Source: Thermococcus sp. MAR1 (GTDB lineage Archaea; Methanobacteriota_B; Thermococci; Thermococcales; Thermococcaceae). Taken from it: a stretch of DNA of 64,000 nucleotides. The number at the start of each line of letters is the position of its first letter. The stretch's first letter is position 1. Shown piece after piece: positions 9,439 to 20,092 of this stretch. The notes under the pieces were generated by a model. It worked only from the letters and a program-made list of their open reading frames with translations, did not search any database and was not told where the DNA came from. The stretch spans positions 124,001 to 188,000 of the forward strand of contig NZ_SNUF01000003.1 in assembly GCF_012027305.1 (NCBI RefSeq). Reading direction: 5' to 3'. The position numbers were made by a program, and so were the translations under genes.

Positions 9439-12096
9439 TCACACCCCCAGCTCGACCTCTTTGACCACCGAGACGCCGTTCTCAAGGCTCACCCGTATCA
9501 CCCTGTCGGCGGCGTCTTTCAGCTCCTCGTCGTGCGAAACGACTATTACCTGAGGTATTTTCCTTAGGTAGCGCTGCATTATGTCAACGAGCCTTCTCCT
9601 TCTCTCGTCGTCGAGGTATGGTGTTGGCTCGTCGAGAATGAGGAGGCTTATCTCTCCAGCCAGATAGAGCGAGAGCGCCAGCCGGAAGGCCAGGCCGAGG
9701 GCTATCCTCTCCCCGCCGCTGAGGAACCCGAGGCCGTATTCCCTGCCGTTGTATAGCACCCCAAGCCGTATCTTGTTCTCCTCCGCCTTCACTGTAACCC
9801 CGGAGTACTTCTCCTCGGTCAGCTCCTCGAATATCTCGCTGGCTATCTCGCCGACCTTTGCCAAGGCGTTTTCCTTGAGCATGGCCTTGTAGCGCCTCAC
9901 CTTCTCCCTGAGCTCCTGCACTCTCTCACGGGCTTTCTTAAGCTCCTCAAGTTCCTTTGCCTTCTCCTTTCTGCGCTCCCTCTCCTCCTTGAGCTTCCTG
10001 AGGTTCTCCATGGTCTCGTCGCGCTTCTTCTTTAGAGCCTCCAGCTGGGCCCTCTTCCCGGCCAGCTCCTCCCTGAGCGAGGCGAAGGCTTCCCGGGTCT
10101 TTTCGTGCTCCTCCATGCTGTAAAGCTTCTCTTTCTTTGACAGCTCATCCATCCGCTCCTTCAGTGCTCTGCTCTCAGCATCCAGGCTACTCTTTACCTC
10201 CTCAAGCTCCAGCTTGAGCCTCTCCAGCTTGCTCTTCTCCCGCTCAAACTCCTCCTTGGAGTTCCTCAGTTCCAGGTAGCGCTTGTAGGACGGTTCGAGC
10301 TCTGCAAGCTTTTCGTCGAGCTCTTCAACCTTTGAAAAGCCCATCCCCTCAAGCTCCTCATTGAGCTTCCTCAGCTTCTCCTCGATAAGCTTGAGCTTCT
10401 CCCCGGCGATTGTCTTCTTCTTTTTGAGTGCCTTCGCCTTCTCAAGCTCGGCTTTCGTGCTCTCCAGTTCACCCATGAGCCTGCTCAGTTCGCTCTTCGC
10501 TCTCTCGTACTCCTCCGCCTTCTTCCTGAGCTTCTCAAGCTTGTATCCCTTCAGCTTCTCCTCAAGCTCAGCTATCTGGTCGAGGAGCTCTTTCTGCCTT
10601 ATAAGCTCGCGCTCCCTCTTCAGGATCTTCTCTATCTTGACGAGCTCGCTCCTGAGGTCCCTTTCCCTTTCGTCGAGCTCCTTCAGGGACTGGGAAACAT
10701 CTTTGAGCTCGGCCTGGTACTTCTCGATTATCTCCTTTCTGTGCTTCTCGGTCAGCTTTCTGCCGCAGACGGGACATTTACCTTTGGCTTTTTTCAGCTC
10801 CATTATGGCCCTGTTCCTTTCCTTGGCCAGGTTTTTCAGCCCGCCACGCTCCCCGTTTATCTCGTTTAGCTCTGCCTGTATCTCTTCCTTCCTCTTCTTT
10901 GCATCCTCGATCTCTTCGATGAACTTTTCTATCTCTTCTCTGGAGAGTTTGAGGCGTTTTCTGAGGTCTTCCAGTTGCGATGATAACGATCTGGCATCTT
11001 CGTATGCTCGGACGTCCTTTTCGAGCCCCTTGAGTTTCCTTTCGAGTTTGTCCCTCTCTTTCTCCAGTCCCCTGAGGCGCTTCTCCAGTTCGCTCAGCTC
11101 CTTGAGGCGCTCCTCTATCGCCGAAATCTGTGCCCGGTAGTTCTCGGCGAGCTTCTCGTTCCTGGCCTTCTCGTCCACATAGCGCCTTCTGAAGTTCGAG
11201 AGCTTCAGGTAGAGCTCTGCTTTCTCCTTAAGCCTCTGGAACTCCTTCACAAGTTCTCTCAGCTCACTCAATCTTTCTTTGCTCTCGGTTATGCGTTTTT
11301 CAAGTCCATCCAGCTTCGTCTCAAGCCGCTTTCGGTTCCCTTCCCTCTCCTTGACCTCAAGTCTGAGGGAGTTTATTTCCTTCTCCAGGGCATCGAGTTC
11401 CTTGAGCTTTCTCTCTACTCCTTCCAGTTCCTTCTCCAGCTTTGGAATCTGGGGTGAGAGCTCGTTTATCTCTTTGAGGGTCTTGGACAGCTCCCTCTCC
11501 ATCTCTCCGATCAGCTCGTCGAGGTTTTCCGTGCTCTTGAGGTAGTCTTCCGTTGATTTTATTCTCCGCTCAATCTCTTTCCTAACTTCGAGGAGGTTCC
11601 TGTAGGCGTTCTCGTATTTTTCAAGGCCGAGAACCTGTCTGACAACCTTCTCCCTGCTCTCGTCGCTCTCAAGGATGGCGTCGATTTCTCCCTGCCTTAT
11701 GTAAATCGCGTTGAGAAAGACGTCGTACGGAACGAGCTTTTCCATCCAGTCCCTCACAGCCTTCTGGCTGGTCTCTGTAGCATGCTTCCAGGAGCTCCCA
11801 TCGTGGTACTTGGCGAAGGCCATTCCCCGGGTTATGTTCCTGTGGAGCTGGTATTTGACGCCGTCCTTCTCGAAGAAGACCGTTATCTCCGTGGACTTTC
11901 CGTCCACCCTGAGTATGTCCTCCTTTTTGAGGTCTTTGGGCTTGCTCGGCCAGTAGAGGCCGACGAGGAGCGCATCGAGGAGGGAGCTCTTACCGCTTCC
12001 GTTCTGTCCGATTATGAGGTTTATCCCGCTCGTGAAGTTGACCTTCGTCAGTGAATGGGAGCGGAAGTCCTTGATTATGAGCTTTTCAATCTTCAT
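9439..12096 (-). CDS. rad50: DNA repair ATPase Rad50
   Basis: SMC-like ATPase partner of Mre11 in double-strand break processing. 885 residues. Walker A (GQNGSGKSS) is near the N-terminus. Two long charged coiled-coil arms flank the zinc hook CPVCGRK at about residues 438-444. The signature [13 protein letters not shown] and Walker [13 protein letters not shown] close the C-terminal half. I start at the ATG at 12096, behind GGTGGTGGAG, which overlaps the mre11 end by 11 bp. The regular coiled-coil composition creates long serine-rich shadow frames on the other strand that are not genes. Confidence 0.96.
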   Translation of the reverse strand: MKIEKLIIKDFRSHSLTKVNFTSGINLIIGQNGSGKSSLLDALLVGLYWPSKPKDLKKEDILRVDGKSTEITVFFEKDGVKYQLHRNITRGMAFAKYHDGSSWKHATETSQKAVRDWMEKLVPYDVFLNAIYIRQGEIDAILESDESREKVVRQVLGLEKYENAYRNLLEVRKEIERRIKSTEDYLKSTENLDELIGEMERELSKTLKEINELSPQIPKLEKELEGVERKLKELDALEKEINSLRLEVKEREGNRKRLETKLDGLEKRITESKERLSELRELVKEFQRLKEKAELYLKLSNFRRRYVDEKARNEKLAENYRAQISAIEERLKELSELEKRLRGLEKERDKLERKLKGLEKDVRAYEDARSLSSQLEDLRKRLKLSREEIEKFIEEIEDAKKRKEEIQAELNEINGERGGLKNLAKERNRAIMELKKAKGKCPVCGRKLTEKHRKEIIEKYQAELKDVSQSLKELDERERDLRSELVKIEKILKRERELIRQKELLDQIAELEEKLKGYKLEKLRKKAEEYERAKSELSRLMGELESTKAELEKAKALKKKKTIAGEKLKLIEEKLRKLNEELEGMGFSKVEELDEKLAELEPSYKRYLELRNSKEEFEREKSKLERLKLELEEVKSSLDAESRALKERMDELSKKEKLYSMEEHEKTREAFASLREELAGKRAQLEALKKKRDETMENLRKLKEERERRKEKAKELEELKKARERVQELREKVRRYKAMLKENALAKVGEIASEIFEELTEEKYSGVTVKAEENKIRLGVLYNGREYGLGFLSGGERIALGLAFRLALSLYLAGEISLLILDEPTPYLDDERRRRLVDIMQRYLRKIPQVIVVSHDEELKDAADRVIRVSLENGVSVVKEVELGV

Positions 12097-13426
12097 CTCC
12101 ACCACCGATCCAGGCGAGAATGCTCGTGGGCTTGCCCTTTGGCTTGGGTTTCTCCGATTTCCGCGCCCTTTCGGGTTTTTCCTCTCTCTTCTGCTTTTCC
12201 TCCTCGGCCGGGGCGGGCTCTTCGCGCTTCTCCTCTCCCGGCTTTTCGGGATTCTTCTCCTCGGCTTTCAGAAACAGCTCGACGACGGTATCTATGGCAT
12301 CGAACTTCTTCTCGCCGGTCAGCTCTATCGCCCTCAGCTCCGCTGGGGTGAAATACTCGGCCGGCTTCGGCACTTCTCCGCCGGCGGCGGCCTTCAGCTT
12401 CCTTTCAAAGCGCGTTCTCAGATAGAGGTATTTGACCTCCAGGATTTCTTGAAAGCTGGAAACGTCGTAGGGCTTCTCCCAGCGCAGGTCGAGCCTTACG
12501 AAGGCCTCCCCTGGTATCTTGCTCCTGAGGCGCTTCAGCTCCCTCTTGGCGGTCTCCTCGTCGGCCTTGAGTTTGACGTCTATGAAGGGCCTCACCCTCA
12601 GTTCGATGAACTTCGGCTTAAAGTCCTCGACTACGTAGAAGCCCTTCCTCGTACCGGCCTCCGGGGTGAAGCTCCTCCCGTTCCAGCGGTACCTGAGCTC
12701 ATAGTCTCCAAAGTCCCAGCGCTGGAGCGAGCCCGGGTAGACCAGAGTCCCTATGTCGTAGCTGGTCTCGAAGTTCCTGTGGATGTGGCCGAGCGCGTAG
12801 TAGAGGTAGCCCTTTGGCAGGTCTTCCATCCTCAGCTCGAAGTAGTCGCGCTGGCTCTCGGGGATTATCCCCATCATCTTCTCTATGAGCTCCTTTACCC
12901 CCTGGTGGAGCATCAGGATTGCATCGCCTTCCGGCCTGAAGATCTCCCCCAGCCTGTTCCTTTCAAGCCATGCCGCGCTCATGTACTTCAGTCCGTGGAT
13001 CTCGACGCTCTTTCCGCCCCTCTCAAAGACGCCCTTAACGAGGTATTTGCCCCCAAGCCTCTCGCTCGTCAGATACTCGTTCTCGACTTTCTCGTCCCTC
13101 AGACCGACGAGGTGGAGCAGACCGAGCCCCTCAAGGAGATGATATGCCGAGACCTTCCTCTGCGTCCTGTCGTGGTTCCCCTCTATGGCGAAGACAGGAA
13201 TTTCGGCTTCTTTCGGCTTTTTCAGTATCTCTATCGCGGTCTTTATGGTCTCCGGGCTGGGCCGGCTTGAGTGGAACAGGTCGCCGGCTATGAGGATGAA
13301 GTCAACTTCCTCCGCTATCGCTTTTTCCATTGCCTCCCTGAAGGCCTGGGCAAACTCCTCGGCACGGTAGGGAAGGCGGTACTGCTCGAAGCCGAGGTGG
13401 ACATCTGCCATGTGGGCGAACTTCAT
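12086..13426 (-). CDS. mre11: DNA repair exonuclease Mre11
   Basis: Mn-dependent nuclease of the Mre11-Rad50 complex, 446 residues. The phosphoesterase motifs run in order: MADVHLG, IAGDLFH, EGNHDR, a later LMLHQG and YALGHIH. The C-terminal tail after about residue 385 is rich in Glu, Lys, Pro and Arg and looks disordered. It ends in TSILAWIGG, probably a Rad50-binding or accessory segment. GAGGTG precedes the ATG and overlaps the herA stop codon, which couples the two genes. Confidence 0.95.
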   Translation of the reverse strand: MKFAHMADVHLGFEQYRLPYRAEEFAQAFREAMEKAIAEEVDFILIAGDLFHSSRPSPETIKTAIEILKKPKEAEIPVFAIEGNHDRTQRKVSAYHLLEGLGLLHLVGLRDEKVENEYLTSERLGGKYLVKGVFERGGKSVEIHGLKYMSAAWLERNRLGEIFRPEGDAILMLHQGVKELIEKMMGIIPESQRDYFELRMEDLPKGYLYYALGHIHRNFETSYDIGTLVYPGSLQRWDFGDYELRYRWNGRSFTPEAGTRKGFYVVEDFKPKFIELRVRPFIDVKLKADEETAKRELKRLRSKIPGEAFVRLDLRWEKPYDVSSFQEILEVKYLYLRTRFERKLKAAAGGEVPKPAEYFTPAELRAIELTGEKKFDAIDTVVELFLKAEEKNPEKPGEEKREEPAPAEEEKQKREEKPERARKSEKPKPKGKPTSILAWIGGGDED

Positions 13427-13435
13427 GCTAACACC

Positions 13436-15202
13436 TCAGAAGTCCAGCTCTATGCCCTCCTCCTCGTAGAGCTCCTCCTTCTTCTCCTCTGCCCTCTCGC
13501 GCTCCGCCCTTTCCCTCCAGCGCCTCACGACGCCTATGTCTTCCCCGCCGTAGTCGCCGCCGAGGGCCTTGAAGTTGTGTATCTTCACCAGCGCCGGCAG
13601 GCTTATGGCCTGGCCTACTATCACCGCCTCGCCCTTGCCGAGGCCGGCTATGTCGCCCATCAGTTCGCCGCTCAGTTGCTCGCTGGCCTTTATGACGTAG
13701 TTCTGGTCGTTCGGGTTCACGATGCGCATTATTATCTTGGTGTTCGTCTGGCTGAGGACGTCTTCACTGAGCCTGCTCGGTCTCTGGGATACCAAACCTA
13801 CCCCGACCCCGAACTTCCTGCCCTCCCTGGCGATTCTGCTTAGAATCCTCACGGTTCCGCCCTTCTCGCCGTGGGGTGCGAAGATGTGGGCCTCTTCCAC
13901 TATTATGAGTATAGGTTCTGAGAGGGCCGGATAGCTCGCCTCAACCGAGCGGATGAACCTCTCAAGCTCCTCCACCTCTTCCGAAACGGCCGAGATCCTG
14001 CTCCCGTACTTTCTCCTGAGGTATTCGAGCCTCTTTCTGGCCTTCTCGTAGTCCATTCTGGTTTCGAACATCTTTTCGAGGAGCTTTGCTGCGACAAGCT
14101 TCATCTGGCCCTCGTCGAGCGGTCCGAGGTCTATAACGTTCACCATCCCGGCTCTGATGGATGCTACTATGTCCTCGCTTGAGAGCAGGTGGCCGTAGTT
14201 CCTCAGGAAGCGGGATATCTTCATCGTGAGCCTCGTTATCGTTTCCCTCTCGGTTGCCTTTATCTCGCCCAGGTCGCGGTATTTGTTCGCGTGGGGGTCC
14301 CAGTAGCTCCCCCCGGCGTTGGCCACCCAGTTCTGGAGCAGGTCGAGGACGGCCTTAACTATCTCCCTTCCACCGAGGTTGGGGTTCTCGTGGAGAACCG
14401 TGTCCCAGGCGCGGAGCAGGTAGGAGCGCTGTATGGTTGCGTTGCTCTGTATCTCCATTAGGTCAGCCAGCTCCTCGCCGTCCATCGTCTCCGGCTGAAT
14501 CCTTGCCTCGATGAGGTTGACGTACTTTGTGCCCGTGTTGGGAAGACTAAGGCGCATGTAATCGCCGTGTGGGTCGAGGACGACGACGGTTCCCCTCAGG
14601 TCTTCCACCATCTTCCAGAGCATTACCGAAACGGTGTTGCTCTTGCCGGCCCCGGTGACGGCTAAAACTGCGAAGTGCCTTGAAACCAGCTCGTCGGCGT
14701 TGAGGTATATCGGCACGTCCTCCCTCAAAAGCAGGGTCCCCACCTCGATGAAGCCCTCCCCGCCGTAGTAGATAGCCCTGAGGAGGTCTGAGCTGGCTAT
14801 GTAGACTTTGTTTCCGTTGGGGACGGGGACACGGTTGGGGACTATCTCGGCAACCTCACCCCTGAACTCTATCCTTCCCAGCACGTGGACGGTGACTATA
14901 AGCGCCTCGTTCTCGCCTATGCTCTCCCCGTACTCCCTCAGGTCGAGGTCGAGGCTCGCGAAAGTGCTCTTCCCCTCGCTGAGGAGCCAGTTGATGTTTT
15001 TAATCCCCCTGATGGTGCCTATAACCCACTCATCGCCGTTCCAGCGGCAGTTCCTGTCCTTCGCCTCCTTGCACAGCTTTGCAACAACGAAGTCTCCAAA
15101 CTTGAGGTCGCTATCGGGATGAGCGTAGAACTGGAAGGAGCTGACCGTGGCTTCACCGGTCACGATTCCAACCGGGTTGTTAAGGTCTTCGGCTATGCGC
15201 AT
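13436..15202 (-). CDS. herA: DNA double-strand break repair helicase HerA
   Basis: Hexameric bipolar DNA translocase of the HerA/FtsK superfamily that partners NurA. 588 residues. The N-terminal HAS-barrel precedes Walker A ([10 protein letters not shown], near residue 170). Walker B is the hhhhEEAH stretch [13 protein letters not shown], and an arginine-rich region [12 protein letters not shown] follows. It is the first gene of the four-gene repair operon. The start has a good GGTGATG site. A C/D guide RNA candidate and the rimI promoter occupy the gap upstream. Confidence 0.95.
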   Translation of the reverse strand: MRIAEDLNNPVGIVTGEATVSSFQFYAHPDSDLKFGDFVVAKLCKEAKDRNCRWNGDEWVIGTIRGIKNINWLLSEGKSTFASLDLDLREYGESIGENEALIVTVHVLGRIEFRGEVAEIVPNRVPVPNGNKVYIASSDLLRAIYYGGEGFIEVGTLLLREDVPIYLNADELVSRHFAVLAVTGAGKSNTVSVMLWKMVEDLRGTVVVLDPHGDYMRLSLPNTGTKYVNLIEARIQPETMDGEELADLMEIQSNATIQRSYLLRAWDTVLHENPNLGGREIVKAVLDLLQNWVANAGGSYWDPHANKYRDLGEIKATERETITRLTMKISRFLRNYGHLLSSEDIVASIRAGMVNVIDLGPLDEGQMKLVAAKLLEKMFETRMDYEKARKRLEYLRRKYGSRISAVSEEVEELERFIRSVEASYPALSEPILIIVEEAHIFAPHGEKGGTVRILSRIAREGRKFGVGVGLVSQRPSRLSEDVLSQTNTKIIMRIVNPNDQNYVIKASEQLSGELMGDIAGLGKGEAVIVGQAISLPALVKIHNFKALGGDYGGEDIGVVRRWRERAERERAEEKKEELYEEEGIELDF

Positions 15203-15265
15203 AACATCACCTATCGGCTGACTTGGTTCTCGGGGGCTTTAAACTTTACTCCAGAAAGTAGGGGA

Positions 15266-15330
15266 AAGAATCAGCCAGGAATCCGGTCATCATCCCGGGG
15301 TCAGGTTCGAGAGTGCTCATCACGCGGGGT
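15266..15330 (-). ncRNA. C/D box guide RNA candidate (2'-O-methylation sRNA)
   Basis: Reading the minus strand, the boxes are C GTGATGA (15323-15317), a 12-nt guide (15316-15305), D' CTGA (15304-15301), a 7-nt spacer, C' ATGATGA (15293-15287), a second 12-nt guide (15286-15275) and D CTGA (15274-15271). Order, spacing and size match archaeal double-guide C/D sRNAs bound by L7Ae, Nop5 and fibrillarin. The second guide complements CAGGAATCCG in 23S rRNA at 36494-36503. The rule of the fifth nucleotide before box D predicts methylation of the G at window position 36497. I found no convincing target for the first guide. A TTTTAA element at about 15359-15367 is placed to drive it. The ends are estimates. 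Confidence 0.8.
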
Positions 15331-15388
15331 GGCCACCCCACATGAAGTCCTCCTCAAGTCTTAAAAGCTTTGGCGTGTAGTTTATAAC

Positions 15389-15892
15389 ATGAGCGTGTCC
15401 GTTAGGGAAGCCGGTGGGAGGATTCCCCTGGCGATGGTCGTCATAAGGCCGGCGAAGCTGTTCGACATACCCGACGTCGTCAGGATAGAACGGCTCTCAT
15501 TCCGCGAGGAATATCCGAGGGGGGTTTTTCTCGTTTTTCTTGAGAACAATCCGGACACGTTTCTGGTTGCCGAGTACAGGGGGAGGGTCATCGGCTACGT
15601 GATGGCCTATCTGAGGCCCGATCTGGAGGGGCATATAATGAGCATAGCCGTCGACCCCCAGTACCGGGGCAGCGGCATTGGTTCGGCCCTGCTTAGTGAG
15701 GCCATCGAAAGGCTCATAAAGAAGGGCGCCCGCTACATAGGCCTGGAGGTTCGCGTGAGCAACGAAAGGGCCATAAAGCTCTACGAGCGCTTTGGTTTCA
15801 AGCGCATCAAGCGCATAATCGGCTACTACGCCGACGGGGAGGATGCCTATTACATGCTTCTACCTGCTGAGGAATGGGGTGGGAGGAATTGA
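15389..15892 (+). CDS. rimI: Ribosomal-protein-alanine N-acetyltransferase RimI-like
   Basis: GNAT acetyltransferase, 167 residues, probably the archaeal N-terminal acetyltransferase that acts on many proteins including Alba. The acetyl-CoA loop QYRGSGIGSALL, preceded by IMSIAVDP, is clear, and the C-terminal GNAT motif ERFGFKRIKRIIGYY follows. The ATG lies about 25 bp after a CTTAAAAG box, so the transcript is likely leaderless. Its stop overlaps the TTG start of endA, forming a small operon. Confidence 0.85.
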   Translation: MSVSVREAGGRIPLAMVVIRPAKLFDIPDVVRIERLSFREEYPRGVFLVFLENNPDTFLVAEYRGRVIGYVMAYLRPDLEGHIMSIAVDPQYRGSGIGSALLSEAIERLIKKGARYIGLEVRVSNERAIKLYERFGFKRIKRIIGYYADGEDAYYMLLPAEEWGGRN

Positions 15893-16404
15893 AGGAGCCG
15901 ATAATCTTCCATCTCAGCGGGGACAGAGTCTTCAGCGAGCGTGAAAAGGCGATAAACCAGTTCTACAACAAGCGCTACTTCGGCGAGGTTGTGAACGGGA
16001 AGCTCTTTCTCTCGCTCATAGAGGCGGCTTATCTTATGGAGAAGGGCAGAATAAGGGTCTTCGACGGCGAAAAAGAGCTCTCTTTCAGGGAACTGGTCGA
16101 ACTCGGAAGGAAAAGGGACGAGCAGTTCGACATAAAGCTCCTGGTTTACACCGACCTGCGCGACAGGGGGTACACGGTGAAGTCCGCCCTCAAGTTCGGC
16201 TCCCACTTCCGCGTTTACAGGCGCGGGATGGACGAGCACTCCCAGTGGCTCATCTGGGTGGTTCCGGAGAACCTCCGCTTTAGCCCCAATGATATAACGG
16301 CGCGCGTGAGGGTTGCCCACGGCGTCAGGAAGAACATGGTGATGGCCGTCGTTGACGAGGACAACGACGTGGTGTACTATAAAATAGAATGGGTGAAGTT
16401 TTGA
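15889..16404 (+). CDS. endA: tRNA-splicing endonuclease
   Basis: Cuts bulge-helix-bulge sites in pre-tRNA and pre-rRNA. 171 residues from the TTG at 15889. The catalytic triad is visible: Y in FRVYRRG, H in DEHSQW and K in VRKNM (about residues 110, 117 and 148). I chose TTG because GGTGGGAGG precedes it and it overlaps the rimI stop as TTGA; an ATG at 15874 would add five residues. Its likely substrates include the bulge-helix-bulge of the 16S processing stem in this window. Confidence 0.92.
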   Translation: MKEPIIFHLSGDRVFSEREKAINQFYNKRYFGEVVNGKLFLSLIEAAYLMEKGRIRVFDGEKELSFRELVELGRKRDEQFDIKLLVYTDLRDRGYTVKSALKFGSHFRVYRRGMDEHSQWLIWVVPENLRFSPNDITARVRVAHGVRKNMVMAVVDEDNDVVYYKIEWVKF

Positions 16405-16803
16405 ATGGGGTGGGGCGTGTTATCCATTGCATCGGTGATTTTCCTGCTGGTCTGGGGCATGGTCGGTGCTCCCTGGTTCGTAGTCCGTCTTCTGGCTGGT
16501 AGGGTTTACCTTGGGCTTTGGCCTGGGAGGAAATGCCTCCTTAAGATTTTTGCGCTCTCTTTGATTCCTGTCTTCTGTTTCTTCTTGCTCCGCGGTGGCA
16601 TTCTCCTGATAGGGTGGCCGTTGATTTTTGTGGGAATTATTCCCCTTCTGGATTATCTATTTGTCCTCCCCTACGACCGCGATGATGCCTGGGAGAAGAA
16701 CAGAGCACTCAACTTTGCTCTCGCTACTGGGTTCATCGCGGCGGTAATTTTCATTGTTATCTATCTGGAGTTCTCCTGTCTGTTCACCTTCTGTGGTGCT
16801 TGA
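16405..16803 (+). CDS. Small membrane protein of unknown function
   Basis: 132 residues with about four hydrophobic segments and no recognised motif. It begins immediately after the endA stop, with GGGTGAAG upstream, so it is part of the rimI-endA transcript. The last segment ends with two cysteines (EFSCLFTFCGA). Function unknown. Confidence 0.55.
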   Translation: MGWGVLSIASVIFLLVWGMVGAPWFVVRLLAGRVYLGLWPGRKCLLKIFALSLIPVFCFFLLRGGILLIGWPLIFVGIIPLLDYLFVLPYDRDDAWEKNRALNFALATGFIAAVIFIVIYLEFSCLFTFCGA

Positions 16804-16822
16804 GTCAGTTTAAGCTTTCGGT

Positions 16823-17638
16823 TCACGAGGGTTTCATTCTCAGCCTCTCAAACTCCCTGTACATGAGGTTCACGCTCTTCTCGTCTACTCCCTCTTCCTT
16901 TAAGGGGACTATAACCACGGTGTTGTAGATGGTGGTGTAGTCCTTTAGGGTAGTTAGGAACTTGAAGACAGGCACGAAGCCGTTTTCTAAGATGAGGTAT
17001 TCGACCCCATCGAGAAAGATTATCTTCGGGTCCTCTGTCTTTCTCATGAAGTCCACCATCGTCTGGAGGAGGAACTCAAGCCTGGTGGGAGAAACCGTGT
17101 TTTTGCCCCTGATCGTGGTCAGCCAGAGTACTGGGGTTTTCTCGATTTTTAGGCGTTGCCTGATGACCTCGGGCGGGTGCCTTGAGACTATCAACCCAGC
17201 CCTTCCACGCAGGAGCTTGGCTATTACCGGGTAGCAGTTCGGCAGGTTGCAGAGGTAGAGGCCGGGTTTGAGGACGTTTCCCCTTTCATTTTCGGCGAAC
17301 TCGATCACGGGTATCAGCTCGTACCTCTCCATGAGGGCTTTTAGAAGGTTTACCCAGCCAATTAAGAACATAGCTGTTGCGACTAGGATAAGTGCGTTGC
17401 CCCCAGCGTTTATCAGTGACGCCTCCTCAGGGGTCAGGGGGATCATACCGTTGTCCCTAAGGTCCAAAAACAAGAAGGTGAACTTGGCCGCTGCCCCTGT
17501 AATGAAGGCGGAAAGGGTGTAATCATAGAACTTCTTAAGCTCCGGGTAGTGGGATGTGAACCTACCCCGGTACCTGAGGGCCAGGAGGGCTACACCCACG
17601 AATGAAATCTCCACCAGTATGGCTGGAATCAGGGTCAT
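16823..17638 (-). CDS. DUF835 membrane protein
   Basis: 271 residues with about three N-terminal hydrophobic segments (roughly residues 3-20, 40-60 and 75-95) and a cytoplasmic C-terminal DUF835-like domain. That domain resembles a stripped RecA fold: GLIVSRHPP, VLWLTTIRGKNTVSPTRLEFL and KIIFLDGVEYLILENGF, without a Walker A motif. Thermococcales encode several such proteins, and their role is unknown. I place the start at the ATG at 17638 behind GGGGGTG; upstream in-frame ATGs at 17656 and 17755 exist but add non-conserved residues. It is convergent with the membrane protein to its left. Confidence 0.6.
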   Translation of the reverse strand: MTLIPAILVEISFVGVALLALRYRGRFTSHYPELKKFYDYTLSAFITGAAAKFTFLFLDLRDNGMIPLTPEEASLINAGGNALILVATAMFLIGWVNLLKALMERYELIPVIEFAENERGNVLKPGLYLCNLPNCYPVIAKLLRGRAGLIVSRHPPEVIRQRLKIEKTPVLWLTTIRGKNTVSPTRLEFLLQTMVDFMRKTEDPKIIFLDGVEYLILENGFVPVFKFLTTLKDYTTIYNTVVIVPLKEEGVDEKSVNLMYREFERLRMKPS

Positions 17639-17814
17639 CGGGGGCACCCCCGTCATAACCTGGTTATCACACATTTTATTGTATTCTCTCCCAAGAATTA
17701 TATTTTTCGGTGGATGTGGGGCAGATCCAGTAATTCTTTGGTTTTTACCCAACACAGAAAAGGGGGCAGTAGTTGGTATTTCGAACTAAAACTGGAAAAG
17801 ATGTAAAAACCGGT

Positions 17815-19002
17815 TCACTTCAAAAAGCCGGTCTTCTTTCCGAGGTCTTCAAAGGCATCCAGAACGTACTGGAGGTCCTCTTTGGTGTGGGCTGCTGAAG
17901 GTTCGAGCCTTATACGGGCCGTTCCGAGCGGGACGGTCGGGTAGACTATCGCCTGTGCGAAGATGTTGTACTCGTCGTATAAGCGCTTTGAGAACTCCTG
18001 GGCGGTCTTCTCGTCGTAGAGCATGACCGGCGTAATCGGGTGCTTGGTGTTGCCGAGGTCGTAGCCCAACTCCCGCAACCCGTTCTGGAGGAAGTGGGTG
18101 TTGTCCCAGAGCTTCTTAACCAGCTCGTCGCTGTGCTGGAGTATCTCAACGGCCGCTATAGCTGCCGCGACATCGGGCGGGTTGGGCGCGCTTGAGAAGA
18201 GGAACGGTCTTCCGCGCTGCCTGAGGTACTCTATGGCCTCCTCCGGTCCGGCGACGTAGCCGCCGATGACGCCGAAGGCCTTGCTCAGCGTACCCATCTC
18301 GAAGTCAACCTTGTCGTGGAGCTTGAAGTGGTCGACTATACCCCTTCCGCTGTCTCCCAAAACGCCTTCACCGTGGGCATCATCGATGTAGAGCATTGCA
18401 TCGTACTGTTCAGCTAATTCGGCCATCTCCGGGACCGGCGCAAGGTCACCGTCCATCGAGAAGACACCGTCGCTGACGATTATCTTCTTCTCCTTGTCCT
18501 TGTTCTCTTCAAGCTTCTTCTTGAGGTCCTCCATGTCGAGGTGCTTGTAGATGACCTTAGGAGCGCCGCTGAGGCGCATTCCGTCTATGATGCTTGCATG
18601 GTTGAGCTCCTCGCTGATAAAGACACCGTTGTCCTTCTTGGTGAGCAGAGCACTTAATGCGCCGAGGTTTGCGTTGTAGCCGCTCTGGAAGAGTATAGCG
18701 GCTTCCCTCTTCTTGAACTTGGCGAGCTTCTCCTCGAGCTCCACGTGGAGTTCCATGGTTCCGGCTATGGTTCTGACGGCTCCGGCACCGACGCCGTAGT
18801 CGAGGATTGCCCTTATGGCGGCCTCCTTTATCTTGGGATGGGCCGCTAAACCGAGGTAGTTGTTCGAACACATATTCAGAACGCGCTTTCCGTCAACGAC
18901 GACCCAGGGGCCCTGGGCGCTCTCAAGCTTTCTGATGGTCACGTAAAGGCCCTTCTCCTTGAGCTCCTTGAGCTCTTCCCTAATCCAGTCGAGCTTCGCC
19001 AT
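17815..19002 (-). CDS. kbl: Glycine C-acetyltransferase (2-amino-3-ketobutyrate CoA ligase)
   Basis: PLP enzyme of the alpha-oxoamine synthase family that cleaves 2-amino-3-oxobutyrate with CoA into glycine and acetyl-CoA in threonine breakdown. 395 residues. Motifs: [12 protein letters not shown], the cofactor aspartate region [10 protein letters not shown], and the PLP lysine in [17 protein letters not shown]. The start is the ATG at 19002 behind GGTGG; a longer frame to 19074 is unlikely. It is divergent from rfcS. Related acyltransferases such as serine palmitoyltransferase share the fold, so substrate is inferred from family. Confidence 0.85.
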   Translation of the reverse strand: MAKLDWIREELKELKEKGLYVTIRKLESAQGPWVVVDGKRVLNMCSNNYLGLAAHPKIKEAAIRAILDYGVGAGAVRTIAGTMELHVELEEKLAKFKKREAAILFQSGYNANLGALSALLTKKDNGVFISEELNHASIIDGMRLSGAPKVIYKHLDMEDLKKKLEENKDKEKKIIVSDGVFSMDGDLAPVPEMAELAEQYDAMLYIDDAHGEGVLGDSGRGIVDHFKLHDKVDFEMGTLSKAFGVIGGYVAGPEEAIEYLRQRGRPFLFSSAPNPPDVAAAIAAVEILQHSDELVKKLWDNTHFLQNGLRELGYDLGNTKHPITPVMLYDEKTAQEFSKRLYDEYNIFAQAIVYPTVPLGTARIRLEPSAAHTKEDLQYVLDAFEDLGKKTGFLK

Positions 19003-19106
19003 GAGAACCACCGGTGATTTTTGGACATCGAGGTATAAAAGTTTTGCACATGGCAAAAGGCTTAATACCCCCAAAGCTCATAAGCCCTTTAGGTAGGGTG
19101 ATAGCT

Positions 19107-20087
19107 ATGCCGGAGGAAGTTAAGGAGGTTAAAATCCTCGAAAAGCCCTGGGTTGAGAAGTACAGGCCTCAAAAGCTCGACGACATGGTGGGTCAGGATC
19201 ACATAGTCAAGAGGCTCAAGCACTACGTTAAAACCGGTTCCATGCCGCACCTTTTATTTGCCGGGCCGCCCGGCGTCGGGAAGACGACGGCCGCTCTGGC
19301 CCTCGCGAGGGAGCTCTTCGGCGAGGGCTGGAGGCACAACTTCCTCGAACTGAACGCGAGCGATGAAAGGGGCATAAACGTGATTAGGGAGAAGGTGAAG
19401 GAGTTCGCGAGAACGAAGCCGATAGGCGGGGCCAGCTTCAAGATAATCTTCCTCGATGAGGCCGATGCCCTGACCCAGGACGCCCAGCAGGCGCTGAGGA
19501 GAACGATGGAGATGTTCTCGAACAACGTCCGCTTTATACTCAGCTGCAACTACTCCTCAAAGATAATCGAGCCGATACAGTCGAGGTGTGCCATCTTCCG
19601 CTTCAGGCCGCTGAGGGACGAGGACATAGCGAGGCGCATAGAGCTCATAGCCGAGAACGAGGGGCTTGAACTGACGGAGGAAGGACTCCAGGCGCTCCTC
19701 TACGTTGCAGAGGGCGACCTCAGAAGGGCCATAAACGTCCTGCAGGCTGCAGCGGCCCTCGACACCAAGATAACCGATGAGAACGTCTTCCTCGTTGCCA
19801 GCAGGGCCCGTCCGGAGGACGTCAGACAGATGATGGCCTTGGCCTTGGAGGGCAACTTCCTCAAGGCTAGGGAGAAGCTCAGGGAGATACTCCTCAAGCA
19901 GGGCCTGAGCGGCGAGGATGTTCTCATCCAGATGCACAAGGAGGTCTTCAACCTGACGATACCTGAGGACAAGAAGGTGGCATTGGCGGATAAGATAGGA
20001 GAGTACAACTTCCGCCTCGTTGAAGGCGCCAACGAGATGATACAGCTTGAAGCTTTACTCGCCCAGTTCACCCTGATGGGTAAGTGA
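19107..20087 (+). CDS. rfcS: Replication factor C small subunit
   Basis: AAA+ subunit of the clamp loader that opens PCNA. 326 residues from the ATG at 19107 behind AGGTAGGGTGAT. Motifs: the RFC box WVEKYRP, Walker [10 protein letters not shown], Walker [10 protein letters not shown], and the SRC arginine finger ([11 protein letters not shown]). Many Thermococcales rfcS genes carry an intein; this one is continuous across Walker A. It is followed directly by rfcL. Confidence 0.96.
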   Translation: MPEEVKEVKILEKPWVEKYRPQKLDDMVGQDHIVKRLKHYVKTGSMPHLLFAGPPGVGKTTAALALARELFGEGWRHNFLELNASDERGINVIREKVKEFARTKPIGGASFKIIFLDEADALTQDAQQALRRTMEMFSNNVRFILSCNYSSKIIEPIQSRCAIFRFRPLRDEDIARRIELIAENEGLELTEEGLQALLYVAEGDLRRAINVLQAAAALDTKITDENVFLVASRARPEDVRQMMALALEGNFLKAREKLREILLKQGLSGEDVLIQMHKEVFNLTIPEDKKVALADKIGEYNFRLVEGANEMIQLEALLAQFTLMGK

Positions 20088-20092
20088 TGGCC

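Noticed and set aside
10361-11140. Long serine- and phenylalanine-rich frame opposite rad50
   Set aside because: It is the antisense shadow of the regular Glu/Lys/Leu coiled-coil codons of rad50, with no protein-like pattern or ribosome site.
15305-15316. Target for the first guide of the C/D RNA at 23S near 35306 (AGAGTGC)
   Set aside because: Only seven or eight contiguous pairs; too weak to claim.
15326-15339. GGGGTGGCCACCCC palindrome as an operator or terminator
   Set aside because: It is a perfect 14-bp palindrome, but it falls at the predicted 5' end of the C/D RNA and I cannot separate a role in that RNA from a separate site.
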